This document shows positions 47,247 through 58,984 of a DNA stretch of 64,000 nt, one piece after another. The notes below the pieces were generated by a model. The model saw only the letters and a program-made list of their open reading frames with translations. It was not told the origin of the DNA and did not search any database. Source of the stretch: Ancylostoma caninum (taxonomy: Eukaryota > Nematoda > Chromadorea > Rhabditida > Ancylostomatidae); NCBI GenBank assembly GCA_037903475.1, contig JBAJFG010000445.1, positions 248,001 to 312,000 of the forward strand. The letters run 5' to 3'. A program made the position numbers and the translations under genes. The number at the start of each line of letters is the position of its first letter. Position 1 is the stretch's first letter.

Positions 47247-47942
47247 CAGCTATAGTCAACATCAAATATGACGAGGCATATCAAGGAAACGGTAATTTGC
47301 CAATACACCGGCGACTCCAGTGCGAACGGTGCGGGCACGCCGCATACATACTATAGTAATGGTCATCCAGATTCAGTGTTGTTCCTTTGCGGCCATATCA
47401 CTTTATCATCACACATCAGTAGCGCGAGCTGATGCAAAGACGGGAGCGTAGCGGTGTTGTGATGTGGTGCCTGGGATGGTTTCATTCATGAGTGTATGAA
47501 ACTGTTACCGGCCTCCAAATGTTCCATTCAAAGCATGAGTGAAGCTGTTATTGGGCAGCAGTGCTTACGCAACCGCTCTTGCATTAGCTCGCACTAGGGA
47601 TGCGTGAAGAAATAGTGATAAGGCCGGAATGGAAACAGCTTTGAATCAGAATGACCGCGAGTATACTTCCCGTTTTCGCGAAAAACCCACCCCCACCGAC
47701 ACTCACCGTATATAATCTGATGCCGAGGCGAACAGTGTGTATGAGTACATTTAGTAACACATACATACACATGGCCGCTGATGCGGATCCGGAGGCGGCG
47801 CGGTCGACGATCAGCTGTTTTTAGTAAAACTAATAAAGGAACTCACCGAATACAATGGAAATTATAAAGGTGGTAAAGCGGTAGAGAGGAACGTATATAT
47901 TTCAAGAAAAAAAAAGAGGAAAAACCACCGAGTAGAAAGATA

Positions 47943-48612
47943 ATGGCTGATCGGAACGGCGTATGGCGCCGAGTCGGCCGCGCCGCCTCTTGCTTCTCCG
48001 ACTGTGTCAGCGGCCTCTTCATTTCGGATAGATTGTTTGCATATGTGTATGTATATGCATGTGGACGCAGTGATTCTCAAGCGTCACCAGTGGAATTGCT
48101 ATTGTTCTTGTCACATGCATTTCTATATTTTTGACGTTTCGAGCAAGATTGCCAGTATGAGACATCCAGAACAGTGAATATTGGAGCATTCATATACTAG
48201 AAGTACAATATTCAGTTTACATTATTGTTGAGTGTTTTTCGTTCAGGAAAAAACGCTTGATATCTATGCATCCATCTAATGTTAATTCGAGATCTAGACA
48301 ATTATCTCAAAGAGATATTGCCAAATTCAAAACTAATTCGCTAATGCAATTCTCATTATTTTATGGAATTGCGCCTTTGATGTGACTAACACGTTTCAGT
48401 AATTGCAGGATGTCACCGCTACGGTCCACTCGAGCGAGGCAAACAGAAATTCCCATCTGATAGCAGAATCTAAATTGGAAGCAGTACTGCTACCATTAAG
48501 TGAGATCCAGACAATGGCTGAGAAGGTATCCTTTACAATTTTCCAAGCCACTGAATCTTTAGCTTCAGACATAGATAAGAACGAATGTGACGAAGTTAGT
48601 GAATGCTCTAAA
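47943..48612 (+). CDS. Candidate two-exon gene fragment
   Basis: Exon 1 is 47943-48044 (MADRNGVWRRVGRAASCF...) ending at a GTGTAT donor, and exon 2 is 48409 to about 48612 after AATTGCAG. Both are phase 0 at the junction. Exon 2 reads as a soluble, coding-like sequence (SEANRNSHLIAESKLEAVLL, MAEK, DIDKNECDEVSEC) and then runs into MITE DNA, so the gene is either truncated by insertion or continues in an exon I did not find. A TATATAAT at 47711 is a possible promoter element. The family is not recognised, and the exon 1 donor is weak. Confidence 0.35.
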
Positions 48613-48757
48613 GCCCCATTCAAGAGTTTTGCCGCCGAGCGGCGAGGGGCGGGGCAACTTGCTGCCGCAGCGGTGAGTTTTGCCGCGCGCTGCAAAAATG
48701 GTGTGGAACATTCCTTATCGCTCTGCGCAGGGTGAACTTGCCGCAATGAAACACTAT
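48612..48757. repeat. GCCGC-rich MITE-like fragment
   Basis: AAGCCCCATTCAAGAGTTTTGCCGCC opens a short GC-rich block with TTTTGCCGC words, like the interior of 38748-39025. It is nested beside the next MITE. Confidence 0.45.
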
Positions 48758-49080
48758 AGTGGCTTTCATAGATTTCTTGATGAGGCTTCCATGCATTTTG
48801 CTATGAGCGGCGCCACGTGGCACGAGAAGTGATTTACGCGCGAGAAACTTCTCGCTCTGGAAGTCGCGTTGGGATTGCCGCGTGGGAAAGAATACTCCAG
48901 ACCATTCCACTCGGCGCCTCGCAGAGCGAGTTCGCAAAATGCCGCGGAGAGCTCGCGCAAGGCAAAATTTCTGAAAGTCCCCACACTCGCGTTTCTTGCC
49001 GCGCGAGCTAGCTCAGCGTTGTCATCCTCAATCGTCCATAATATACGCGATGCGGAGAGGTGAAACTCTGAAAGCCACTT
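48758..49080. mobile_element. MITE of the AGTGGCTTTCA-end type, copy 3
   Basis: AGTGGCTTTCATAGATTT on the left and CTGAAAGCCACT on the right are inverted ends. The interior GAGCGGCGCCACGTGG and GAGAAACTTCTCGCTC are shared with 49430-49582 in reverse orientation. The ends match the family at 38748 and 42139 although the interiors differ. Confidence 0.7.
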
Positions 49081-49429
49081 ATGAGGGACCGCCTGGCGAG
49101 TTTTGCCGCATCGTGGCAGCCCGCTAGGTTATGGCATGGGGAGCTCACTTGGCGGCAAAGCTCTGGGGCTTAGAGGCAGTGTAACATCTCATGAAGGCTA
49201 TCGGAATATTGACAGAATCCGATCCTACTCGACGCGCTGATTTCAATCATGTGTTTGAAATCGAGAAAAAAACTGTCAAAAAAACCTATTTTGAAGCCAG
49301 ATTTGATATTGGAGCGGACGAGTTACCTTGCTGGAAAACTAGGAAAAACAGATGAAAGGTTGAAGCGGCTTCCAATGTGTCTCCGTGCCGCGCCGCGTTG
49401 AATGATGAAGGATAGGGGGTGACGAGAGT

Positions 49430-49582
49430 GTGTGGTCCTTCAGAGATTTTGCCTCGCAAGAGCCCTCCGCGGCACGGGGCAAACGCAACGTGACTTCCTG
49501 AGCGAGAAGTTTCTCGTGCGCGAGTCACTTCTCGCACCACGTGGCGCCGCTCATAGCAAAATGTATGAAAGCCGCTCAAGCT
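49430..49582 (-). mobile_element. Half-copy of the AGTGGCTTTCA-end MITE, inverted
   Basis: On the minus strand it starts AGCGGCTTTCATACATTTTGC and follows the left half of 48758-49080 for about 150 bp. The other end is not visible. Confidence 0.65.
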
Positions 49583-50092
49583 TGCATATCAAAATGAACT
49601 TCTCAGCAGTGGCTGTTATCGAGTGAACAAGTACTGGTGTGTTCGAAAACAATGTCGCACCCTCAGCAAGATATCGCTGCGGAATGAAGCCTCTCGTCCA
49701 CCGGCCGAGAAGTTCGAAAATCCAAAGAATCCCGTAACTCATTGGGTTTTCGACGTTTACCCGAGATCCAAAGTGCATCATTGCGCTTAGCGGCTCGCAT
49801 ATTTTCGGCTGAGGTGAGAATCCTGAACGCGACCCCTGAGATGACACATTATCTTCGAGGCGCTACTGTAAAGCACAAGTCTCTTCGGAAGTCGGATTCA
49901 AATCACGCCGTATGCACTCGTTTCGTGCGACAGACCGTCGTGACAGGCCTGCTCATGAAGATTCCACGTCACAATCTATGATTACTGACCTTAAATGGGT
50001 TTGGAGGGACCATTAAGGCAATCACGCGAGTCAACGCCAATTCGCGAGGTCCATTGAGTATTCAAAGTAATATACGAATGTTCTCGATGCAT
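49583..50092. other. Unassigned stretch
   Basis: 49742-49981 is open on the plus strand with some retroelement-like character but no motif. Ends with the left target duplication of the SINE (50082-50092). Confidence 0.3.
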
Positions 50093-50379
50093 GGGCGCGT
50101 GTGGCGCAGTGGTAAGAGGCTCGCTGCGCACGCACACGATCGATGGTTCGATCCCGCCCGAGGCCAACCAAGCCTTCCATCCCTCCGGGGTCGGTATGGT
50201 ACCAGAGGAGTCTGGGAGGATGAAGCACTGACTTGGTACATCGGGTGCCCCCCGCAAGTCATTGTAAAGGGCACATACGCATTCAATGCCTCTACGATGC
50301 TCAGATGAAGTCGAATGCGTGGCGCATCCCTCGTGACGGGATTGATTAACGCCGACCACTTTATCCTTTATCCTTATCT
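50093..50379 (+). mobile_element. tRNA-derived SINE, copy 2
   Basis: The head has a perfect A box TGGCGCAGTGG (50102-50112) and B box GGTTCGATCCC (50155-50165) at tRNA-like spacing. It is followed by a unique body and a 3' tail TTTATCCTTTATCCTTATC. Flanks TCTCGATGCAT (50082-50092) and TCTCGATGTAT (50377-50387) form an 11-bp target duplication with one mismatch, the end overlapping the tail slightly. The head does not form a full acceptor stem, so it is not a tRNA gene. Confidence 0.85.
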
Positions 50380-52560
50380 CGATGTATTGCGAAAAGCGGC
50401 AACGGAAGGCAGGCAGGCGGGTCCATGAGGACCATGATATAGCCAAGGTGGGCATTGCAACTTTGAGCCTCGGCATGTTGTCCGGCAGTGCTCAAGCGAA
50501 CTAGCAGTAGCACTCGGGGGCCTTCAAATTGACTTGTACGCTGTACGAGAGGCAAACAATCCTGGGAACAAGCCAAAAGACACGTTCACGGCTTCGAGGT
50601 AGTCTAATCAAAAGTCCAAGGACCGAAAATGGCGTTAGCACAGTCGTGTTTCAAAGCACCTGGGACTTGATAGCCAAAGAGCAAAGTTGTCATGAATGTC
50701 GTCGTCACCGTTACCACGAGTGAACGCCTTTATATCTCGGCATACTCGGCCCGAACACGCTGTTGCGACCCGGTGAAAGATGATTTCCGGATGCTGCTTG
50801 ACGAGAAGATTGCAGAGGTACCTCTGAATTACACTATCGCTGTCGTGGGGAACCTAATCGCCCTCATACCAGCGCCATAGAATGGATGAGGATGTCACAA
50901 AGGCTTTCGATAGAGGACGTAGAACGACGATGGCGGGGGTATTTTCGAGTATGCTGACTCTTACAACTTTGTCATCATAAACACGAAGTTCCGAAAGCGT
51001 CCCACCACTTCTCAAGTCCGATAGGGATGAGATGGAGGTCGGAAAACGTCGGACGTTTATGGGCCGAAAAAAGTGAAGGTAGTTTTACAACCACTTCGTT
51101 GAGGTTGAGAATGGTGAAAAGAGTGAAGTTCGTGGAGTACATGGAGTACAGGATATTGAAGCTTCTTTCAAAGATGATTTAGGATCTAGTTCTACTATAT
51201 TCTCTAGAACTACATCTACCATGCTCAGGTTCAAAGAAGGTCGAACGTCCACACTCCTAAGAGTTCCAATATCGCTAAAAAAAGGGGAAAAATCAGATAT
51301 TCGAAGCCAGAATGTCACTCTTTACAGCAAGTGCCTTTGCCTTAGACTGACCCAGGAAGCGAGTCATGTATGGAACGTTTTTCTACTCAATATCTCCTCC
51401 AGTTCTAAAAAAAATCACGTGTTGCGCAGTTGTCAGCTGCCGAGCCCGTAAGATTCCGTATGGTACACCCCTTTTCCTATTCGAAAAAGGCTGAGCACCG
51501 AATTCAACTTATCCTTATCGGCGTAGTTGAAGGGTGTCTCCTTAGGACTAACCGTAAGTGATGTTGGTTTCAGAAGCATCTCACTTGATCAGATCCATGC
51601 CTCTTCTCTTTCTACAGTAGCATTGCAAATTCCCAGATCAACTTTATGAAATCGCGACCAAAAGCTAGTCACGGGCGCGAAGTTTATGCCTTTCATACCG
51701 TCGCCATGCAACATCGTCCGCTGATCCGCACCATGAAGATCATTCCAGCAAGGATGATGCACGACGAACGGTGCGGAGCGGCCCGAATCAAGTGGTGGCA
51801 CGTGAGAGAGAAGGAAGCCATTGTAATTTCCCGTCCCAAATTGTCACCGCTCACGGCCATCAACGATACCTGGGAGAACACAATCCTGCGGTCGTAGAAG
51901 TGCAGGTTTCGAGTTGGGCACGAGTGAACCAGGTCGCTGTCTTCGGGTGCCGTTTCATTTGCAATTGCGCTGACACCTGCATCAGGCGCTGATGATGTAG
52001 CGGTGGAACTATGGAAGCCAAAACATTGAGCTCATCTCATTGTTCCTCGACCAGATCGTCAAAGAAAAAGACTTCTGTGGACTGGCAGCGGAGCGCCATA
52101 ATCCCATTTGGAAGAATAAAAGGAATCCCGGGGACTGTGCGAACTATCGGCCGATACTGTCTCACCGCATGAGGCCATGTGAACGCATAATCTACCGGCC
52201 AATCCCCAACATCATCCCACAAACCAGTGTGGTTCCGTAGCCAACTAGGATGCAGTCCATGCGGCTCATCTGTTGATCAAGAAGCGCGAGAAGCGAAAGC
52301 CGCTGAATTTAGAGTTTTTCTACCTGGAAAAGGGCTCCAACCGTGTTCCACACATCTGGTATTTCTACACATTCAAAGGAGCCTACGCCATGAGCACTGC
52401 TTCACGCAGTCAACGTCATGCTCAGAACACAAGGACGACCTCGCCCGCAGACGCAGGCCTTGAGTGAACGTCCACCGTGGTACGGTCTCCATCTCAATGT
52501 CAAAGAGATCGAGTATTAGGATGACTGATGCGAACGAACTTACTACCATCCAGGTTGATA
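50380..52560 (+). pseudogene. Decayed LINE, lineage distinct from the RTE copies
   Basis: Fragments in several frames retain LINE landmarks: an endonuclease-like stretch near 50692-50880, the pre-RT linker with SHGREVYAFHTV and RCGAARIKWWHVREKEA (51670-51830), an RT finger IWKNKRNPGDCANYRPI (52105-52160), and a degenerate catalytic palm LEFFYLEKGSNRVPH (about 52305-52350), where the first Asp of the usual LDLEKAFDRVPH is replaced by Tyr. Many stops are present, and 50900-51600 does not match the expected order. The tail is not defined. Confidence 0.6.
51944..51979. repeat. Solo end of the GTCTTCGGGTGCCG MITE
   Basis: GTCTTCGGGTGCCGTTTCATTTGCAATTGCGCTGAC resembles both ends of 52599-52776 but has no partner end nearby. 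Confidence 0.5.
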
Positions 52561-52598
52561 GCAACTTAACGCGAACCGCTCATACATTCGCAAATTGG

Positions 52599-52776
52599 CA
52601 GTCTTCGGGTGCCGTTTTAGTTGCTGTGTGATTGCTATGGGTGTCATGGCTGCTAATGGGCTGCTATTCATTTGCTATTCGATTGTTGATCGCAAGCGAA
52701 AAAGCAATTTAATAGCAACCGAACAGAAAGTGGATGGCAGCCCAATTGCAAGTGAACCGGGACCCGAAGACGGGTA
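52599..52776. mobile_element. MITE with GTCTTCGGGTGCCG ends
   Basis: GTCTTCGGGTGCCGTTTTAG on the left and CGGGACCCGAAGAC on the right are inverted ends, and the AT-richer interior repeats TTGCTATT-like words. Confidence 0.6.
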
Positions 52777-53766
52777 ATTTTTGGGACTGGAGCGCATGTG
52801 ACATGCCGCTCCAATCTCGCGAATGCTTGGGCGAACATTTCAAGAATCTCACCTCGATGTTCTCACTTGATGGGTAGCCGTCACTCACGGTGACGCTGCG
52901 CGATTAACACGGCGCGCGATGACAGGAGCGCAGTGTAAAAAGGAGCGCTTGCTTTTATGATCGCTGTATGCGTAAGAATGTCAGCAATCGAACAGGCAGC
53001 TGCGCAACTCAAGCTTTTTGAAGGTTGCTGAGAAATTTATATCCCCCGTCAAGATTTTAAAAAATTGATCTATCCTTGGATTTTTAATAAAATTTGTCGT
53101 TCTTGGTGTTGTTCTGTACGACATTCTATGGGGAAGATCACTAATAACTGTGCAGCATACAGTTTTGTGAGATTACCAGAAAATTTTGTAAAAATCAAAT
53201 TGGGACACTATCAATGTTGTGGTGAGCATGGGTTCATGCACGAAAGCAGGTCGCCGGTACAAATCCCACTTTTACAAGTCAGCTGTCTGACATGTTATAG
53301 TGACATTGTCGAGATAAAGAGCATGTCTAACATTCCGGCTTCGAACATGTGATCTTTTTCCCCTTTTTGAGCAATAACGATCTTGAAAGGAAGTTTCGCT
53401 ATCTTGTACTGTGTGAACTTCACTCTTTTGATCTTTCTAAACTTCGTCGAAGTGTTTAGGGAACAACCTTCACCTTTTTGACACAGACACCTCCCCCCAC
53501 TTTTTTGGACCCTTTCTCACCACTATCGTAGCTGTGGGTGTGCTCGCGTCGTTGTGTGTTATGTACTGCACATCAATCTGGAGAAGAGCCCTGCATTCAT
53601 TTGACTGGGAGATGCAAGGGAGACAGTTTGAAGCTCGGCTAACTTCCCCGTGAGACCCTTTCCCAACCCACGGGGACCATAATCCAACAAGCTATTACCT
53701 GTGTGTTTTTTCTTCAAAAGCTCAACTCAGTGACAACTAAGAGAATTAAGAGTAACTGATACAAAA
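52777..53766. other. Unassigned stretch, possibly LINE 5' region
   Basis: A C-run lies at 53490-53500. The last 250 bp may be the 5' untranslated part of the RTE copy that follows. No gene is supported. Confidence 0.3.
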
Positions 53767-55620
53767 TTGTTAGTGAGAACAAGGTCCGAGGGCTTATTTC
53801 GGCTGATCAAAGCGAGAAAGGTTATGATGACGATCTGTATCTTAAACACACGCACACGCGTTGGAAGTTTCCATCGAGAATCTGATCATGCAGGGCAGGA
53901 AGATCAGGTACGAATCATCTGTTTACCGAGAGAGAAGGCCCAAACCCTAGGCGTCACAGTTGACACTGGGGAAGAACTCCTTGGAATCTGCATCAGTAGA
54001 AGAGTTGATGGAGTCGGTGTCCTCGTCAACACGAACTTTTCGTCAATATCCACGGTTTGCAATGGAACCAGGGAGGGGAAGCCCTCCGGATCTATCATGA
54101 CTACCGAGATTCAGGGGCCAACCTCCCTGCGCTGGTCGTGGGAGTCACCAGGTGGAGAGTACCATAACAAAATCATCCACTTCGTGGTCAGCTGAGGGTT
54201 CTGCCTAACCGACATCGGTGTTGTACCGAAGTTCTTCACCGAATCAGACCATTGTCTCCTTCGAACAACGTTCTTCTAGCCCAAATCGAAGATTCAAACC
54301 ATCCATCGGTTGGGATCATTTCAATTCGTTAACCGCTTTTGGGAAGATGCTGTTGTTGACAACAATGACGACCAAGAGTACAACCAGCTCGCTGGACAGC
54401 CCCATGACAGGGAAAGGAAAACTGAGGGTTCCAGAACTACCAACATGCGACTGTCTCATGTAACCCTCAAGCTGATACGCCAGTATGAAGTTGTGAGAGC
54501 GTCAAGCAATCACCAGCTTGCGTCCGAACTCTCAAAACGGTCAGAAAAGCGATAAAAGACCTTGAGGAGGGTGGAACAGAAGTGTTGGCTAAAGCCGCAG
54601 GAGCAGGAAAGAGCATTCACTACCCCCGCCATGATTTTACCAAGTGCAAGATCAAGACGATCGTCTTGTGGCGCCCAAACCGAAGTCCTCCTCACCTAGA
54701 AGATGAATGGAGCTCATTCACGACTTCTACTCAAACCTTTTCGACCACGTCCTCCTGCCCCTCTCCCCTCACTTCATCTCAGGGAAAATGGATATGTCGT
54801 GCCGTCGGTCCTCATTCCGGAAGTCCGACATGCCATCAGTTCGATGAAGAAACCTACAACACCCGGCCCCGATAGGATTCGTCCCAAACATCTGAAGAAC
54901 CTACCACCAGTTCTGGTCAACAAACTGGGTAGGTTTTTCAGGAGGTATTTGTCGGAATGCAAGGTACCCAACCAATGGAAGACCAGCAGGACCGTGTTGC
55001 TGTACAGGAAGCGAGACCCACACGTCATCGACAATTATCGCTCCGTCTGCCAGTTGTCCGTGGAATACAAAATCTTCACTCGAGTAATCCACAACTAGAT
55101 CGGGACTCGTCGAGGTATCGCGAGAGTACAAGATGCCGCTGTGTTTCACGTTCATTGACTTGCACTGACTGAAAGGCATTTGACTCAGTTGAGACAGAAG
55201 CAGACATTGAATTCCTGCACAGCCAGGGCGTGCATACTCAGTATATCGAGAGGGCGCTAAATGGAATGGGATCGATGGCTGGCACTACAACATCTTCATT
55301 TTGCTGATCACACCACACTTACAACGCCAATCAGGCGGGGAAGCTAATGTAAGGGACGACCTTGCCGCGGAGCTGTGCAGGAGGAAGAGATTGGCTTCTG
55401 GAGCTTATAGGAGCGTCGAGAACAGTGAAGAAGACCAAGAACGTCAGGTTCCGAGCTCATCTCTCCAACGCCACGTTTCTCTCTACATTAACATACGTCT
55501 CGGAAACGGGTGGCGGTCATGAAGAACGATAGGCCGTGACAGCTGCGAGCTGCACCGCGCATCCCTGGTAAAGGTTGCCACGCCCATCTTTTACAATACT
55601 CATGCTAGCCTACCGGGTAC
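53767..55620 (+). pseudogene. RTE-type LINE remnant with endonuclease and RT segments
   Basis: Read across shifting frames it gives an apurinic endonuclease segment (LPREKAQ, DTGEELLGICISRRVDGVGVL, RWSWESPGGEYHNK), an SDH motif at 54244-54252, the linker, then RT: PTTPGPDRIRPKHLKNLPP (about 54855), NQWKTSRTVLLY (about 54970) and DNYRSVCQLS (about 55030). The catalytic box reads FADH at 55300-55311 in place of FADD. Immediately after, about 55315-55330, the sequence jumps to the C-terminal region (EEEIGFWSL-like), so most of the thumb is deleted. Stops are frequent. No (AAGT)n tail is visible. Confidence 0.75.
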
Positions 55621-56871
55621 AAAGGACTGAAAGCGTTGTTTGGTTTAGGGCTAAACTGAAAATGGATTTTTGGGTTTTTGGACAACAATGCAACAACCCG
55701 TAGTGCTGATGTGCCACATTTCGATGAAAATTAAGCTTCATCTGCCTTCCCATTACTAAAATAACATCACTTTTGTTGAAGTAATTCGTAACCATCTTTA
55801 GCAGTGGAAGGTAATTAAAACATATGCAATTGCTACTGCCTGTAAATCTCTCTGTCTATTTAGAGGCGGGGCTACAATTGCATGGGATATTGACACACGG
55901 GTTCGTAGCAGCCTACTATTACCAGCTATCGTTCTTCCTGGCACCCCTCGGAAACTTGGACGTTACGAAAACAGGACAAGAATGCGATCACCTCGTCGCA
56001 CGGTTTATTAAAAGGGTGATGCCAAGGAAAACCGGCCGCACATAAGTGAGAGAGGAAGTCCGAAATTACGCTTTATTTCAAAAATGGAAGATCTGAGGCT
56101 ACTGCTTACGGCAAGTCCACTTGAATCAGGTGGCCCGGAAACGTGATGCACCTTAGCGAGAGCCATCAGTGACTGGATTCCACGGAACGTTACTCAGACA
56201 AACCCTCGCTTGTCGCGCGCCTGTTTGAGATCTCCGCAAGAAGCGATCCCTGCTTGGCTTCGCAGAGGGAAATAGAACATTTTCGAAGACGCAGGTCGGT
56301 GAAGTCGCTCGCTTCTGCCGGAGCAGAATTTCGCTAGGCGCGGAGCAGACGAGAGACGATTTCGAAGGACACAGACGACAAAAGCCGCTCGCTCGGCGCG
56401 CGCGACAACATCGCGTGCTGTGTGCTCAAGGGACCTCCCATGTCCCACGTGGCACATCATGCCGAAAGCGTAAGGTTGTGAGTGTGTGTTAATGACATTC
56501 CCAGAGGTTTTTGGGATGTGGGATCTGCAACAGTTTGCTGAACCGAATTGACGTATGAAGGTGTTGATCTTATCGACCAGACATGCCTACCCAATGATGT
56601 AGCCGTGGCACACACAGTCCGCTCCGCCCCAAGGGTCTGCAAAGTCCCCTCTCATATTAGTCCCTCTCACCTGACGTATGAACCTGGTATTAGCGCGGGG
56701 AGAATGTCAAGAATATGTTGATATCTCCGAAACACAAAACGAGTTGGGCACTCTCTCTAAGTTTAGCACCGAAGCGAACCCAATGCAGAACTGTGCAGAA
56801 TGTTCATAACAAATAAGAAAATATAGGAAGTGCCAGACGTTTATAATAACATAGAGAGAGAGAGACTTACG
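55621..56871. other. Unassigned stretch
   Basis: 56190-56460 is GC-rich with a CACGTGGCAC word. A GA tract lies near 56852-56868. Open frames lack support. Confidence 0.3.
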
Positions 56872-57116
56872 TCTACACAATTATAAAACTGAAATATTTG
56901 GATTCGAACAGAACGTTTATTATTACTAGACAAGTCTTCTAGGATATTAAACTCAGCACTCACGGAAATTTCCACTTCTGAAATGAGTCGCTTACCATGT
57001 AGCCGGCCGTTGGACAATCGCAACAGTAAGTTGAACACCTTGAATGGCCACCTACCTGCGAAGATACTGCCGTGGACACGTATGCCGCTCTGGACATTAG
57101 GGTTCCCTCGCGCCAA
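56872..57116 (-). CDS. Possible single exon on the minus strand
   Basis: ATG at 57116 opens 82 codons (MARGNPNVQSGIRVHG...) ending at a strong GTAAGTCTCTC donor after ...YNCVD. An internal GTAGGTGG/TTTCAG pair could instead split it. No partner exon was found and no family is recognised; it may be fortuitous. Confidence 0.2.
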
Positions 57117-57181
57117 CTAACGCCTTTGACAGGGTGTGTGCATGTGGTTCAGCGGGGGCGTGTCTATGAAATTCGTACCAT

Positions 57182-57375
57182 TTGCAGGGTTCCGTGCCGG
57201 GACCCATCACGGAACACTCGTCCGCGCTGTGGACACACATGAAATACCGCCATCTTTTTCTGTGTTTTTCGCGTGTTTCACGCTATGTCATCGTTATCAA
57301 TGAGTTCATCGTCCCTAAAAACCCCGATATACCGCGGAATCTTCAACACGAAAATTTCTGTGAGTGCTGCCTTTA
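57182..57375 (+). repeat. Dispersed repeat, copy 1 (GTGCTGCCTTTAAA end)
   Basis: Shares GGGACCCAT, CTCGTCCGCGC, GTGTTTCACGC-like, AAAAACCCC and GTGCTGCCTTTAAA in the same order as 59440-59640. Confidence 0.6.
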
Positions 57376-57968
57376 AATGTGATGACGGTATTAGATATAT
57401 TAGATCCTAAAACAAGGGATGTGTATAGACGAGTGCACATTAGACGCACGCATCTGCTATGCACCTGTTTCACGACGATAGTTGAGTATTCGTACATATT
57501 GCTTGTTTTCTATCCTCTCTGTGAAATTCCTGTGCACTTCCCCGGCTCTTCTTCCTCTCGCTTCCCTCCAACTATCTTCCTCAGTGGAACAGACTATAAC
57601 AATATGAATGAATGATAGGGCAGCTCCACTCACAGTGTATGCTTGGTGGAGGTTCCCTATGAAGCGATAAAAAAGCTACCACTATCTAGATCCTCAATCT
57701 TTAACGGGTGTGGCCTCCACGTCGCCTAGGCGTGTGCGCCCAGGACATCTTACGCTCATCCCAATGCACTTTGAATATGCACATCTTATCGTACACAGAA
57801 ACATGTGCTATAGGGCAACTTATACCAAATACGTGCGACATTCTCATGTTAGAGGCATGTATCCATTTGCAAAGGGTTCTCCATGAAGACCGCTCAATGT
57901 GGCATGCTTGCCCTGAATGAAAATGTCACACGACCGCAGTGAGGCTGCAAACGCGTGCTTCCGCGACT

Positions 57969-58024
57969 GGGGTCATCCATCATCATATAGACGCACACTC
58001 GTCTACATGATGACGGACGAACCC
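57969..58024 (-). ncRNA. Pre-miRNA-like hairpin (candidate)
   Basis: Read on the minus strand the 56 bases fold into a 25-position stem with 24 pairs (three of them G-U) and a six-base loop. On the plus strand the same positions are A-C mismatches, so the minus strand is favoured. It is shorter in the loop than most nematode pre-miRNAs, and it could instead be a tiny MITE. Expression is unknown. Confidence 0.3.
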
Positions 58025-58241
58025 AAGCATCTAGTATGAATTATCCTTATGAGAATCGAGGTTAACAAAAGTTGTTGACTGCCCTTCTGAGCGCACTTTA
58101 AATATGTAAATATAGTGTAGATTTCACCAATCTTGTGTGTTGGACGTGTTCTAAATTACACCCTGGAAGGTTTCGGTTCCGTAAGATTGGTTCAGCTCCG
58201 GCGTCATAGAGAATACAGTTACGCATCGAATGAACCTGCTG

Positions 58242-58566
58242 TGAACTCCAAACGACCGTGTGCAAAGGGAGGGACCGCGACGCGGTTCTCTTTGGCGGAG
58301 ACACCGAGGCTCTGCATTCGGCTCTGGTTGTGTGCTTCTGCCAGCAGCAGACAACCCGAGTACCGCACTGCGCCGCGATTCCGCCTCTTGCATACGGCTG
58401 TTTGGAGACGGAATCGGAAGGCGGAATCGCGGCGCAGCGCGGTACTCGGGATGTCTGCTGCTGGCAGAAGCAGACAATCAGAGCCGAATGCAGAGCCTCG
58501 GTGTCTCCGCCAAAGAGAACCGCGTCGCGGTCCCTCCCTTTGCACACGGTCGCTTGGAGTTCCCTG
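58242..58566. mobile_element. Long perfect-like palindrome (AACTCCAAACG family), copy 2
   Basis: The arms 58242-58386 and 58419-58566 are about 95% complementary over 145 bp around a 32-base centre. Termini GAACTCCAAACGACCG and CGGTCGCTTGGAGTTC match the ends of 45174-45336. High arm identity suggests a recent insertion or ongoing homogenisation. Overlapping long ORFs in five or more frames are products of the palindrome. Confidence 0.85.
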
Positions 58567-58984
58567 TACACTCAGCACATGGAATGAACATGATTTTTAG
58601 ATAGACTAGATCACGCGATTGTTCTTCAATAATATGTTCATGAGAACGTCTTCGTCAGAAAAATCTTTTGACTTTTCACTTTTGTGAGAGGGATGACAGT
58701 ATTGCCAAAAAAAAGTCAGCCTCTTCGATCATATATGCCAGCCATTTTTACACATTATATATCATCGGGAAATGTGTGGTCGGAATGCGTCATTGAGGCT
58801 GGCGGGGAGCGCGCAGAGCGAGAGAGCTCTACATTAGCAGTCTCTTTATGCTGAAGGTTTCTGTTCATGGACATGTTTGGCTGAGCGCGGACTTCACAAG
58901 CCGACGACGACGTCTCCGTCGTCGTTGCATGCTGTGGTGGCCGCGCATTCCTTCCATTTTTCAAGAATAGAGCGCATTCCACAT

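Noticed and set aside
50093..50170. tRNA gene
   Set aside because: The A and B boxes are excellent, but the acceptor stem does not pair, and the same head continues into a repeated body with a tail and target duplications, so it is a SINE.
58098..58604. Several overlapping 100-157-codon ORFs on both strands
   Set aside because: They are mirror images generated by the long palindrome at 58242-58566. No splice or start context favours any of them.
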